A DNA stretch of 64,000 nucleotides from Trichosanthes cucumerina. Its lineage: Eukaryota; Streptophyta; Magnoliopsida; Cucurbitales; Cucurbitaceae. Positions within the stretch are counted from its first letter, which is position 1, and each line of letters opens with the position of its first letter. The notes beneath the pieces were generated by a model. That model saw only the letters and a program-made list of their open reading frames with translations. It searched no databases and was not told the DNA's origin. The stretch spans positions 57,788,821 to 57,852,820 of the forward strand of contig CM071838.1 of NCBI GenBank assembly GCA_036507285.1. The letters run 5' to 3'. Both the position numbers and the translations under genes were made by a program. Below are positions 43,644 through 55,570 of the stretch, in pieces.

Positions 43644-45726
43644 TGTAACAACCTACATTTTTAAATATACAATCAAACTAACAAAAGTACGAAAGCGAAA
43701 TAACGGAACTTCAAATTCAACATAAACCTAGTCAAGACACAAGGAGTCGGAAGCTAAATACTAACCAATAGAAATGAACTAAAGTAAAGAATAACCAAGA
43801 CTAAGTCCAACAAGGACCAAAACTACAAATGCTAGAAAAACCGTAAGAAAAACTTCTTCGTCCTGCCAGAATGCTAGACCTCATTCACTGTCGGAACTAT
43901 ATCTTGATTCATCATTTGAAAGAATTTTGAAAAAAAAAAAATGAGTACAAAAATACCCAGTAAGCAATAACCACAATCAATTTCAGAAATTCATTTCCTT
44001 AAAAATAAAACGTACAAAGAGTGGTCAGACAAACCATAAGCAAATCTTTCATTCATTTCAAACCTTGAAAAAGATGCATATATGGAGTAGCCAAATATTG
44101 TTACTCTGTTGGTAACACAAATCATTCAGAGATGTCGATTAGAAACCGACAAGAACTTACAGAACAAATCACTTAAATGTAAGGTCATGTGAGTGTAACA
44201 CACACATGAATCTGCATTCCAAAGGAACGCCAACCACCAAATGTGCCTTCCCACAAATATGCCTTAACAAATCAAAGGTTGGAGATACAATCGACCAGAA
44301 TCATACAAATACATAATTGGCTACTACACAAATATGCATGCGATCTCAGCTCTAACAAATCGAACAAAATACTTTTCAAATAATAAAAAAAGGTAGCAAA
44401 TACTTTTGCTTAACAAACTAATTCAAAATAAATGCAATTCACATAAAACTATGCTTTCAGATAATTTATCAAATCAAAACACAATTATCTCAAATATCTA
44501 TTTTGGAGTGATGTGGAAACTACTTACCTCAATTGTTAATCTTTACGAATCTCAATTTCAAAATCCAAATCTAATTCCACTTTCTTGCACAATCAACTTT
44601 TCCTAGAAGCCCAAACATATCCCCTTATTAGAAACTAAAATTCTACCTTAAAGGTCCAAAATGTTATCTAAAAACTAGATAAACTTATTCACCCAAAGTT
44701 TCCCATTCAAACAAATTTTCTACATAAAAAGTATGGAAAAATAGAGTTCTTGGATAAAAATTGCAGCGCTGAAAAACTGGGTTAAAACACTTTAAAACCT
44801 AATTAAAGACGTACTAAAATTGGTAAAAATCATTGTTTTTCAAAGTATTATATCTACCAATCAATTTTCTAATTCTACAACTTTTAAAACCTTCAAAAAC
44901 TACCATAAATTAGGGACACAAACCCAAAAAATTTTATACTCATAAAACAAAACCTTCCAACAGTTTTTGGTCTAAAAGAATCAATGTTTCTACTATACAA
45001 ATAAAATTAGATCTGAAAAGTGCCTGAAACTGCTATAAAAACCTTTGAAACATACTGTTTTCATGTAGAAATCAAAATTATAGATTACACATTAAAGTAA
45101 CAATCTTTTGGAAAACTTTTGGTACAAAAAGAATAAAAAATAAACTTAAAACAATCCCAATTTTACAGAAAATAAAAGTTGAAAAATCCTATAAAATTTT
45201 CTGTTATCAAAAACTTCAATTTAATTTAAAAATCATAAGAGAAAAAAACTTTGATAAATAGAAACAAGCAAACAAAACCTAAAAACTTTTTAGGAAAAAG
45301 ATTTTAAGAATCTTTTCTTCTAATCAATCAAGAACAAAAATAAAACTCAAAACCTTGAAAGAAAACTTCAATAATCAAGAAAAGAATATAAATCAATGAG
45401 AGGAATAAAGAAAACATATTGTTTTTTTTGTCTTCTTAGAGAGGATAAAATACAAAACATCATTCTTTTCTCTATTGTAGTTGTCAACACAATTTTGTAA
45501 AAAGGGTTAAGGCTTCAAGAGACCTATTTATAAAAAATCCTAACTTAAAACTCTTAAAAATAGAATATTTTTTTTTAAAAAAAACAAAACGAGATAAAAA
45601 GGTTTCGATCCAAATTTAAAAGAAAACAAAATTCTATTCTGAAAAGGATTTATTCAATTATTTAAAATAAATAAAATATATTTAAAAGATAACTTATATA
45701 TATATATATATATTACGGTTGTTACA
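43644..45726 (-). repeat. Tekay-like gypsy 3' LTR (D2)
   Basis: 2083 bp, TGTAACAACCTACATT to TACGGTTGTTACA, clearly the same family as 16224-18156. On the minus strand a TATAAATAGG box lies near 45525-45535 and a CTTACTGGGTATTTTTGTAC block near 43960. No direct duplication flanks it (tcggg left, aacat right), because the right side is still element sequence: it is a 3' LTR attached to a short internal stub. Confidence 0.82.
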
Positions 45727-45771
45727 AACATCCCACCTTATGAGAATTTCGTTTTAGAAATTTACATATCT
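45727..45771 (-). mobile_element. Internal stub of a Tekay-like element with polypurine tract
   Basis: On the minus strand GTAAATTTCTAAAACGAAAT is followed by TCTCATAAGGTGGGATGTT and then the LTR. Plant Tekay/Del chromoviruses end with a GTAAATTTCGAGGACGAAAT-like phrase and an AAGG(G)GGG polypurine tract before TGTAAC. This is the basis for the lineage call. The remainder of the element is gone. Confidence 0.75.
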
Positions 45772-48700
45772 TGCTGATCGGCGTAGACACGTAAGTGCAC
45801 GTGATCGAAGTAATAAGACTGGAATATTCCATCGTATCGAACCCACAGGGAACGAGTTTACAAGTCAAATTGAAAAATAGATAAATGCTAGTGAAAATAC
45901 AAGTAAGGTAACCGAGTGTGTAAAAATGTTTCGAAGGTTATTTATACTACTAAAAGTTTAAGGAAAAATCAATGAATTAAAAAAAAGGAATTCAAGTGCT
46001 TTTGCCCCTTCAGAGAAAATGTTGTTGAAAATGTTGTAGCAATTGTGTCAACAAATCCCAATCTAAATAAATTGGGTTCAATTCTTTTTGGGTTTTACTC
46101 CCAAATCCTTTAGGAAACTAAGCAATTAAACCTACATGTCTGTGGCTAATTGAGCTTAGATGGTTTTTGCACACAACCCTCTCGATTTTGGAGTCTCGCC
46201 CTATGTCTAAGGTCGAAGTTTTAGATCTTATGTCTAAGTCCTTTCCTCCGATGTTTTAATGAGATCCACTATTCCTTGACCCTCTCGGTATCAAGTTCGA
46301 GCTTTTGAACATGACCTTGCGTTTAGCAAAGGTTGTCCAAATTAATTCACTAAAAACAAACTTCGATTCGGTTGCCAACACAACTACTTTGCTACTTTAA
46401 GCTAGTCATCTCTCTTTTAGGGTATTCACACTTGAACCCCTAAAGAGGAAATTAGCTCATGATTGAATCTAAAGAAAACATCATTTTAGTTGTAGTAATA
46501 CAAAAGAAAAACAGAAACAAAAGCAAACGTAATAGACTAAACCGAAAAGAAGAAAAATACTATTGCATGTAAAGGCTCTCGGTTTCTTCCTCTTTAATTA
46601 TGAAAAAGAAAGGAAACCAAACTGAATATTAAACTGAAAGAAGGGGAAGAGAAAGAAGAAAAGAACATAAAACACAAGAAAGAAAAATAGTAACTTAAAT
46701 TGAAATGAAGCTCTCGGGTTTCTCCTATTTTATTCAAGGAAAAGGGTTTTAAACTAAGTATAAAAGCATAGAAGATTAAAAGGTAAAATCGAAACTTTAT
46801 TGAAACTTAAAGTGTGCAAACAGTAAGGAAAAACAAAACTTGAACAACAACTCTAACCTCCTTTGTTAATCGATTCTACCCACACTTATGTTAGAAATCT
46901 TAACTTCCAATACTTTCGCAATGAGGGATTAACTTAGGATTCTAACAACTATTAAAAAGAATACAATGCTGCTAGAAAAGAATCGAAATAGCTATTGTAA
47001 ATAGTACAAAACAGAAGGAAAAAACTGAAAAAGAAAAATGGAGAGAATCTGAGCTTGGTAATCTCTTCGCCTCCCTTCAAACCCTCGATTTGTAGCCTGT
47101 TATAGATGATGCAAGTAGGGTTTTTCTCCAAGAATCCTGTTGGGTTTTATGTCCTAAAACTCGTGAGTTTGTACACTGAATGTATATTCTATTTTGCAAT
47201 AAAGATATTGTTGAGATTTATTCAAATAAAGGTGTTATTGAATAAAGTGAATTGTATGTTTTGAAACCCTAATCCAATAAAGAACCCATGACTATAGGAT
47301 GTATACTTGAACTTTATGTGTGACATAAAAGTGGATCAGGTTCAAGTTATAGCCACAACGGTCTATAGTATAGGGATAGGGTTGGGTACCTTATCCTGGG
47401 GACACTATGGACGCGACCCACTTTGTAAAGTATAAACGATGTGATCCTGAATCTTTCATGTGGAGACATGCGAGTGGGGGCGTCCTATGCAATGAGTTTG
47501 CATAAGACTGGACCTAGAAATAGTCACTTAGACTTTATAACTTCGTTTACTGTCTTAACTGACTATATTCATATGATGACCTAGGTAACTCGATCTTAAT
47601 ACTGAGTGTGCCATGAACTCCTGTTTATTTGGATTATCCTTAGATTTGCATGGGTGAGAGTGGCCTGTGATTGCCGACTCAATAAGCCTCCCATTTCAGG
47701 GATAAGACCGGGTAGATAGCTGGGAACATAGTTCTGCAAGATAGAATTCATTCCTACCCGTTTTATGGATTTGTAGAGAGGTTGTTCCCTTAAGTGCTGA
47801 CTCCAGGTCTTGAACAAAGGGCCCACCCCTCTCATTGGCACGAGAGGGATTTGGTTTGTTGGTTGGACCACAAACCAATTGTTCATTAGAGGATCAGTGG
47901 GACTTAAGGAACGAGAAGTAATTACAGGGTAAAACGGTATTTTTGACCCAGCTATAATTACGAACGACCTTTGAAGTATCGACTTACTAATCATGATTAT
48001 ATCGAGTGGACAGAAATATATCTACAGTGAGGACAGTGCAGCCACTGGGCTTTAGTGGAGTGTCCCAGTGGTTAACGAATGTTGGTTCGCTAGGTTAAAG
48101 AGTTTGGCCGGTTAATCTTGTATCATTGGAGCTCATGATCTGTAGGTCCATTAGGTCCCCTTACTAGCTCGGACTAAGCCTTGTAACATTTTGAGAGAAA
48201 AGAATTTGAATTGTTAAAATTCGGTTTTGGGAGAAAACGTTAATTACATGTGATATACTTAACGTGTTACAGTTTAATTATGAATTAAACTATAATAAAG
48301 AAGAGGTGAAAATATTTAAATGTGATTTAAATATTTGTTTGGTTTATAACATGAATAGGGATTCATGTTTAAACGATCGATTTAAGAAATCGAGATTGGT
48401 CAAATTATTTAATTTGATATTTGATATTAAATTAAATAAATTATTTAAAATTAATTAATTAAATTAATAAATTGATTTTCAATTTAAAATTAATTTTATA
48501 TTAATTTTGAATTAAAAAAATAAAAAAAATAAATGAAAATTCAAAAATCAATTTGGGTTTTCAATTGGACCAAATCAATTGTGAGAGTCACCATCTTACT
48601 TTTTCAAATTCACACAAATTGAGCACCTCTTTCTTGCTAAATCCTTCTGATCTTCTTGCTGTCATCTTCTCCTAGCTTGAATAAGCTTTTGGTTTCTTTA

Positions 48701-49220
48701 ATTGAAGAAGAAACCATTAGATTAAGAAGGATTTTTTCAGAATTGACAGAATTCACATTTTTGAGACCTTTCTCCCATCTCTCTTCAAATTCTCTCTATC
48801 AAAGATCCCACAATCTGTTCCAAGGCCTGAGGATAGTAGGGAAGACACTAGAGGTTGTCCACAAAGTATTTGTGACAAGAAATTGCCCACGGATTAGGAG
48901 AATTTTGAACTACAAAGGTATGTGTTCATACTCTCTGTTTTTCTAGATTTGTGCATGCTTTTTATTTCGTAAAATTGATCAACTTAGAGTGTTCAAGATC
49001 CAAAATTGCTTCCGCTTTCTTAATCTACACTCTTTCAAATCCATCTTTAAATCGTGGGTGATTGATTGGGTATAACTTAAGGCCATTTTCTTTCTAAAAG
49101 TGAGTGAGAATCTCCCAAAATATAGCAATCCCGAAAATTGAGGCGTGTTTCTTCATTTGGAACTTTGCCAGGATTGTGTCCAACATTTTGTCAGACATTT
49201 TTTTGGCTTATTCAACTTTG
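45772..49220 (-). repeat. Gypsy LTR J (Athila/Tat-like), truncated, split by a Copia-2 solo LTR
   Basis: Own sequence is 45772-47137 plus 49043-49220. The left end, read on the minus strand, has a GTTCCCTGTGGGTTCGATAC block followed by GATCACGTGCAC and a terminal GATCAGCA. That is the layout of the TRG LTR end (TTCCCGAGGACGATAC, then ACTTGACCCGTAC). No ORF. The other end is cut by element F at 49221. No internal domain remains. Confidence 0.5.
47138..49037 (+). mobile_element. Solo LTR, Copia-2 family, inserted in J
   Basis: 1900 bp, TGTTGGGTTTTATGTCC to CTACACTCTTTCA, with duplication aatcc (47133-47137, 49038-49042). It is collinear with the G 3' LTR; the region 48590-48800 is more diverged, with a different pyrimidine-rich segment. 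The minus-strand open frames at 47596-47994 are LTR shadows. Confidence 0.92.
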
Positions 49221-49662
49221 TGTTGGGGTTTGTGCCCTAAAACTCGTAGTTTGTAATTTTGTTCTAATTGTTGTAATAAAGAGTTATTATTTAAATAAAG
49301 AGTTATTGTGCATTATTTATGATATTGCCCTTATTTTAACCCTAAATCCAATAAACTAAACATCCAAGGTTGTAAAATGTCTCTTGAACAGAATGTACTG
49401 TACATATAAAGAATCTCGGTTCAAGATACAACCTAAAGGGTTTATAGTAAGGGGATAAGGTTTGGGTATCTTACCCTGGTAACACTATGTATGTGGCCCA
49501 CTTTGTATATGATACAAACACTGTGATCCTAACGTGTTCGTGTAGATGACATGTGAGTGAGGATATCCAATATAATGAGATTACATAAGACCGGACCGCG
49601 AAATAGAACCACTAGATGTAACTCCGTTGACTAGCTAGGTTTCTATTTCATTAGGATGACCT

Positions 49663-51479
49663 TGAAAGGAATGAAAATCCCATGCAGCGGAAGACGATTG
49701 AATCGTCGAAGTATCAATTACGCAAACCGTCTTTGTTAAAATTGATCTAATACATAGATCTAGGCTAAACATGCAATTAAGAAGAAGAAAAACAGTAAGA
49801 ATGGATTTTACTTACTTGTTGAAGACTTTCTTCACAATATCCTCTTCAAGTCCACGAACTCTTCGTGCTCCTTCGTATACTACGAATTCCTCCAACGATG
49901 ATGAACCAAACACCACCAAAAAGCCTTCTCGGTTGTTCTCTTTAGGAGAAATGAGGCTTGTGGGAACCTTTTGGTTTTGGAAAAGGGGGGAGAATTTGAG
50001 AGAGAATAGAGAGAGTTTCTCTTCTCTTCTTTTGTGAAAAACTAAAAAATGAGAGAATGAATCACCATCCTTCTTGAAAGAAGGGTTTATATAGTGGGAT
50101 TAGTGGAGTTAAAATGTCCACATATTTACCACTTTACCACAACCATAGGTTATGCAAATCTCATTTGCATAACTACATAATATAAGATATCTCATATCTC
50201 ATATTGCAAATCTCATTTGCAATAATTGTGGATTTATTAAATTGAATCACATCCAATTTAATTTCTCTCAATCAAATTCTCCAATTAGCCTTAATTCAAC
50301 AATTAGGCTAACCTATAGTTTATTATGAATCTCATTCACATTAAACTATATATTATATCATTCATGTCTCATATAAATGACATAAATGCCCTTAAGGTGA
50401 AATTGAACACTTCAATTTCATACCAAAACTTTATCCCTTCTTAAATCCAGATGGAGCCAACCGAGGGGACCTAATGAACCTACAGTGACGGGCTCCAATG
50501 ATCCGAGATTAACCTGCCAAACTCTTTGACCCGGTTAACCAACATTCATTAGCTTTGGTGACACTCCACTATAGCCCGTAGCTGCACTCCCGTCAGTGCA
50601 GAATATTACGTGTCCACTGATATAACCAATGCCCATTAGTCGACCCTTCACAGTTGTTCGTGAGACACTACTGGGTCAAATTACCGCTTTACCCACAGTC
50701 TACCTCTTTTGTTCCTTAAGTCCCCACTGCTCCTCTAATGAACAACAAATTGTGATGGTCCAACCGTACACAACACCCTTTTCGGGCCAATGAGAAGGTG
50801 GGCGCCCGTTGTCCAAGCCCCGGAGACAACACTTAAGGGAACAACCCCTCTAGTTTCCCTAAAGCCGGGAACGAGTGAATTCCATCTCGCGTAGTTAAGT
50901 TCCCAGCTCCCTACTTGGTTCTGTCCCTGAGAAGATAGGCATATTGGGCGAGTAATCGTGACCACCCTCACCCGTACTTAGTCAAAGAAACGGACCCTCG
51001 TAGTCGTGGAGTCCGTAATGTGACTCGGGATTGTGTCGAGTCACTAATGGTCATCTACGAAAATATTAGTCCTTACTGTCAACGGTGTTACATCAGTAGG
51101 TCTAATAATTCACGGTCCGGTCTTGTACAATCTCATTGCACAGGATGCCCCCACTCGCATGTCAACCACATGAACGAGTCGATCATCTCGCCTCAGATCT
51201 AATACAAAGCGGGCGCATCCACGGTGTATCCGAGGATTAGGTCTCCAACCCTATCCATATATCAGAGACCGTTCGGGTCATTAACTCGAACGTGATCCTC
51301 CCTATGTGTCCACTACACACCGCTCAAGTTCTAGTTCTCTCATAAATTCAATGACCACGGAGCTTAGTTTATTGGAAAAAGTTTATAAAAATTATGAGAC
51401 ACCAAGTGATGAAATAAATAACTCTTATTAATTTCAAACAATATATTACAAACACGAGATTAGGACAAAAATCCTAACA
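49663..51479 (-). repeat. Copia-1 3' LTR of element E
   Basis: 1817 bp, TGAAAGGAATGAAAATCCC to AAAATCCTAACA on the plus strand. Minus-strand TATATAAA is at 50086-50093. It contains 21 bp more of GAGAGAATAGAGAGAG-type sequence (near 50000) than the 5' LTR. Confidence 0.9.
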
Positions 51480-51489
51480 AACTCCCACT
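51480..51489 (-). other. polypurine tract of element E
   Basis: Minus-strand AGTGGGAGTT adjoins the 3' LTR start, identical to B at 11969-11978. Confidence 0.75.
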
Positions 51490-51597
51490 TGGACTAAGCT
51501 AGTGGATAAAATACATTTCGTAAATGTACATAAATTACAACGGCGTAATACAATAAACTAGGGCATTGAATACCCGTTTACACATCTCCCACTTGCC

Positions 51598-54500
51598 CTA
51601 GTCGGAAGCTCTCTCAAGACCTAGACTCTCTAGGTGACCCTCAAACACTTTAGCCGTGAGGGGCTTTGTAAATGGATCGGCTACGTTGTGCTCCGACGCT
51701 ATCTCGCGTGACCGCCACGTCTCGCGGTGCACAATCTCCCGTATCAGATGATACTTGCGCTCAATGTGTTTGCCTCTCTTATGGCTCCGAGGCTCATGTG
51801 AGTTGGCTCTCGCACCACTATTATCACGAGCAGAGTGTGATGGGCAAGTTCATGTTAGGAACAACTTCCAAATCACATGAACTTCCTAAGCCAAACGAAA
51901 TCTTCTTTGCGCCTTCACAAGCCGCAACATACTCCGCTTCCATAGTGGAATCAGCGATGCTTCCCTGCTTGATGCTTCGCCATACTATAGCTCCTCCATT
52001 CAGAATGAAGGCTGACCCCGAGGTGGATTTCCTAGAATTCTTATCGGTCTGAAAATCAGAATCTGTGTATCCCGTAAGGATCAAATCCCCACTCCCATAC
52101 ACTAAGTCGTAGTTCCTCGTTCTCCTAAGATACTTGAGGATTGCCTTTACGGCCCGTCCCAGTGATCTAATCTGGATTGGTGATATCTCACCGACAATTA
52201 AATCGCATAACAGATGTCGGGCCTAGTACACAGCATGGCATACATCAGGCTCCCTACAGCTGAAGCATATGGAATCCGTCTCATATCCTCAACATCTTGA
52301 GGAGTCTTAGGACATTGATCCTTAGCCTGAAAGGCAGTAAGCCCTTCTTGGAGTTCTGCATCTTATATCTAGACAACATCTTGTCTATATAAGACGCCTA
52401 AGACAAGGCTAGTGTTCTGTTCTTCCGGTTCCTGACTATCTGGACACCTAGAACATACTGAGCTTCTCCCAAATCTTTCATTTGGAATTGCGAAGCTAGC
52501 CACTTCTTAACGTCGAAGAAATTCTACCTCATTCCCAATGAGAAGAATATCATCCACATACAACACTAAAAATGCGATGTTTGTCAACGATTTTCTTGTA
52601 GACACAAGGCTCGTCGACATTTTGATCAAAGCCATAAGATTTGATTGCCTCATCAAACCTTATATTCCAAGACCTCGAAGCCTGTTTCAGTCCATAAATG
52701 GACCTATGAAGCCAGCAAACTTTTTGCTCTTGGCCTTGGGCAATGAACCCTTTGGGCTGGTCCATGTAGATGGTCTCATCAAGTTTGCCATTCAGAAAGG
52801 CTGTCTTGACATCCATCTGCCATACCTCGTAGTCATAATACGCGGCAATGGCCAGAAGGATCCTGATCGACTTTACCATGGCAACAGGCGAAAAGGTCTC
52901 CTCATAGTCAACCCCTTCAACCTGGGTAAAACCCTTTGCTACTAGTCGGGCTTTGAAGGTCTGCACTTTCCCATCTACGCCACGTTTACGCTTGTAGATC
53001 CATTTGCAACCAATAGGTTTTACCCCATCCGGTTGATCTACAAGCTCCCATACAGAATTGAAGTACATAGACTCCATTTCTTGGTCCATAGCTTTAATCC
53101 ACTTGTCTTTGTCAACATCAACCATTGCCTGATCATAGGACAATGGATCTTCACAGTCATCATCAGGAGCGACAACTGAGGTTTCAGCTAAACCCATGTA
53201 GCGATCAGGCCGTCTCACAGCCCTCCCACTACGTCGAGGTATTCCCAACTCTTGGGAACGAATTTTACTAGACGTGCTAGGATCAACAACACTTGTTGAC
53301 GTACTAGCCCCATCAGCAACTCTTGCTGATGAACTGCCCATTTCATTCAATACAATCTTACTCCTTGGTACATGATCCCTGACGTGGTTTTCCTCTAGGA
53401 AAGTAGCGTTTGTCGACACAAGCACCCTATTTTCCCTAGGATCATAAAACAAACCACCTCTAGTCTCTTTAGGGTAACCTACGAATAGGCACAATTTCGA
53501 ACGGGGTTCCAACTTTTTCGGGTTTGACACCAACACATGGGTCGGGCATCCCCAAATCCTGAAGTGATGTAAACTGCCTTTACGTCCACTCCAGAGCTTG
53601 AAAGGTGTTTCACAAACACTCTTCGAGGGAACGTTGTTCAAAATATAAACCGCAGTCTCCACCGCGTACTTCAAAAAGAGAATCGGGAGACGAGCATAGC
53701 TCATCATCGACCGAACCATGTCCAACAAGGTTCTGCTTTCTCCTCTCCGATACACCATTCTCGCTGTGGCATACCAGTGTTTGAGAGTTGGGACGTAATT
53801 CCGCTTTCTATCATATAGTCCTCGGAATTCTTGTCCATGGTACTCTCCACCCGATCCGATCGAAGTGTTTTAAGCGATTTACCTAAGAGGTTCTCAACCT
53901 CAGTCTTGTACTCCTTGAACTTTTCAAGAGTTTCAGACTTCTTATGCATTAGGTAAATGTACCCATATCTAGAGTAGTCGTCTATTAAAGACACAAAGTA
54001 CTCATATCTGCCTCGAGGTTTAACATTCATCGGACCACAGAGGTCAGAATGTACTAACTCAAGAGGCTCTTTGGCTCTATATCCTTTTCCACTAAAAGGA
54101 CGTTTGGTCATTTTGCCCTCAAGGCATGACTCACACACCGGTAAAGAGTTTTCTTCTAACTCATTTAGAAGTCCACTCTTCACTAGTTTCTCAATCCTAT
54201 TGAGATTAATGTGGCCTAACCGAAGATGCCAAAGGTGGGCATTTTCTTTTGGAGAAACTTTCGCTTTCTTAGTTCGTGTTTCTAGCTAGCTTTAAATAAT
54301 TCAATGATTCAAAACACTTTTGACCGAATTAGGTTTCAAAACATACAGATTATTTTCAAGTGAAGCTGAACAAATCACATTCCCTTTGAAAGAAATAAAC
54401 GCTTTATTCGATTCAAAAGAAACTGAAATACATTGTACAATAAGACAGGAAATTGAAACAAGGTTTCTAGTAAACCCTGGAACTATGTACAAATTGTCCA

Positions 54501-54700
54501 ACAATAAGTACTTCCCGCCAAAGCTTAGCTTCACCGTGCCGATCGCTGCAGCAGAGACAAGCTCCCCGGATCCAACCCGTAGACTCACCTCACCCTCTCG
54601 CAATGCACGCGAGAAATCAATCCCTAAAAGAAGAACAAACGTGGTTAGTGGCGCCCGAATCCAGTATCCAGGCAGAGTCACTACTCTCCACTAAACAGGT
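51598..54700 (-). pseudogene. pol: copia Pol (PR, IN, RT, RNase H), element E, broken
   Basis: Protease DSGATNH is intact near 54640 (LDSGATNHVCSSF). GAG-pre-integrase and integrase lie in the frame 54183-53704 (HSDLCGPMNV, DDYSRYGYIYLM, TLRSD). After RSD the GGEY is scrambled to RVEST, and the QNGVSERRN region is shifted near 53760. The longest piece, 53758-52550 (402 codons), holds the IN C-terminus and RT (CKWIYKRKRGVDGK, MDVKTAFLNGKL, LKQASRSW). It shifts just before the YVDD, which is intact in local translation near 52550. RNase H is at 52102-51824 plus the tail to the stop at 51598. Most lesions are 1-2 nt indels. Confidence 0.88.
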
Positions 54701-55570
54701 TTCAGTCACAAGTAAATCATATTTACCTTGATTCTTCTTCTCGGCAAGGAATTTGGGACAGTTTCTCTTCCAAAGGACCGCCCCATTGCAAAGTGGAAAC
54801 ACTTTCCTTTCTCTGCAACCTCCTTGACCTTCTTGCCCTTGTGGGCGGCAGCTCGGTCATTTTACCCCTCTTCATTCTCTTCTTCCCTTTCGGGCGTGAA
54901 GGAGCAACAGGTTTCGTCCCAGAGGTCGAACCCCTGTGATAAGACCTGTAGGCAACATTTGCCTCAGATTCCCTGACCCTATGCAAGGATTGGAAATTTT
55001 GTAGCTCATTGAGGAGGGTAGTCAGTGTGTAGCTAATTTTGTTCATAACAGCATTGCTACGAAACTGAAGGAAACTCTTCGGAAGAGTCTCCAAAATAAA
55101 ACTGACCTGACTCGACTCATCGATCGAAGCCCCGTTCATCTCGGCCAGATGGAAGTGGGTCATCATGTCTAGAACGTGTTCACGGACAGACGACCCCTCT
55201 TTCATCCGTGCGTTGAAAACGTATTTGAGCGAGTCATGCCGACCGAAAGATCATTTTGTCCAAACATTTCCTGCAGAGACTCCATGATCTCCTTAGCGAA
55301 AACCATCACTCGTGCTTCTTTGCCAAGACATCGGACATATGCCGCAATAATATAGACCTTGGCCTTTTCATTGGCCCCGATCCATCGATCGTGACGCGCA
55401 TCGCGAACACTTCGCGACGCGGCCGAGCCCGACATCCGAGGACACTCCTCAGATAACACGAACTTAATGTCATCTTGTACCAAAATTGTATTTATGTTGA
55501 TTTTCCAACTTTGATAGTTATCTCCAACTAATTTGTCCGAAGCGAGTAAAGCTATAATTGCGCTAGACAT
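54701..55570 (-). pseudogene. gag: copia Gag, element E, frameshifted
   Basis: Starts MSSAIIALLASDKLVGDNYQ at 55570. It runs 122 codons, with a local scramble around 55320-55410, then shifts near 55210. The second frame, 55205-54723, covers REHVLDMMTHFHLAEMNG, ILETLPKSFLQFRSNAVMNK and the basic linker. The CCHC region (54770-54800) reads MFPLCNGAV with the knuckle out of frame. The start is supported by the identical position relative to the other copies. Confidence 0.87.

Noticed and set aside
45700..45715. TA-repeat near the D2 end as an independent element border
   Set aside because: It is a microsatellite inside the LTR; the LTR end GGTTGTTACA lies beyond it.
49771..50037. Identical 88-codon frames at 49771 and 57801 (MQLRRRKTVRMDFTYLLKTF), a possible conserved small protein
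   Set aside because: They are the two LTRs of element E, on the strand opposite to transcription. Identity is explained by LTR duplication.
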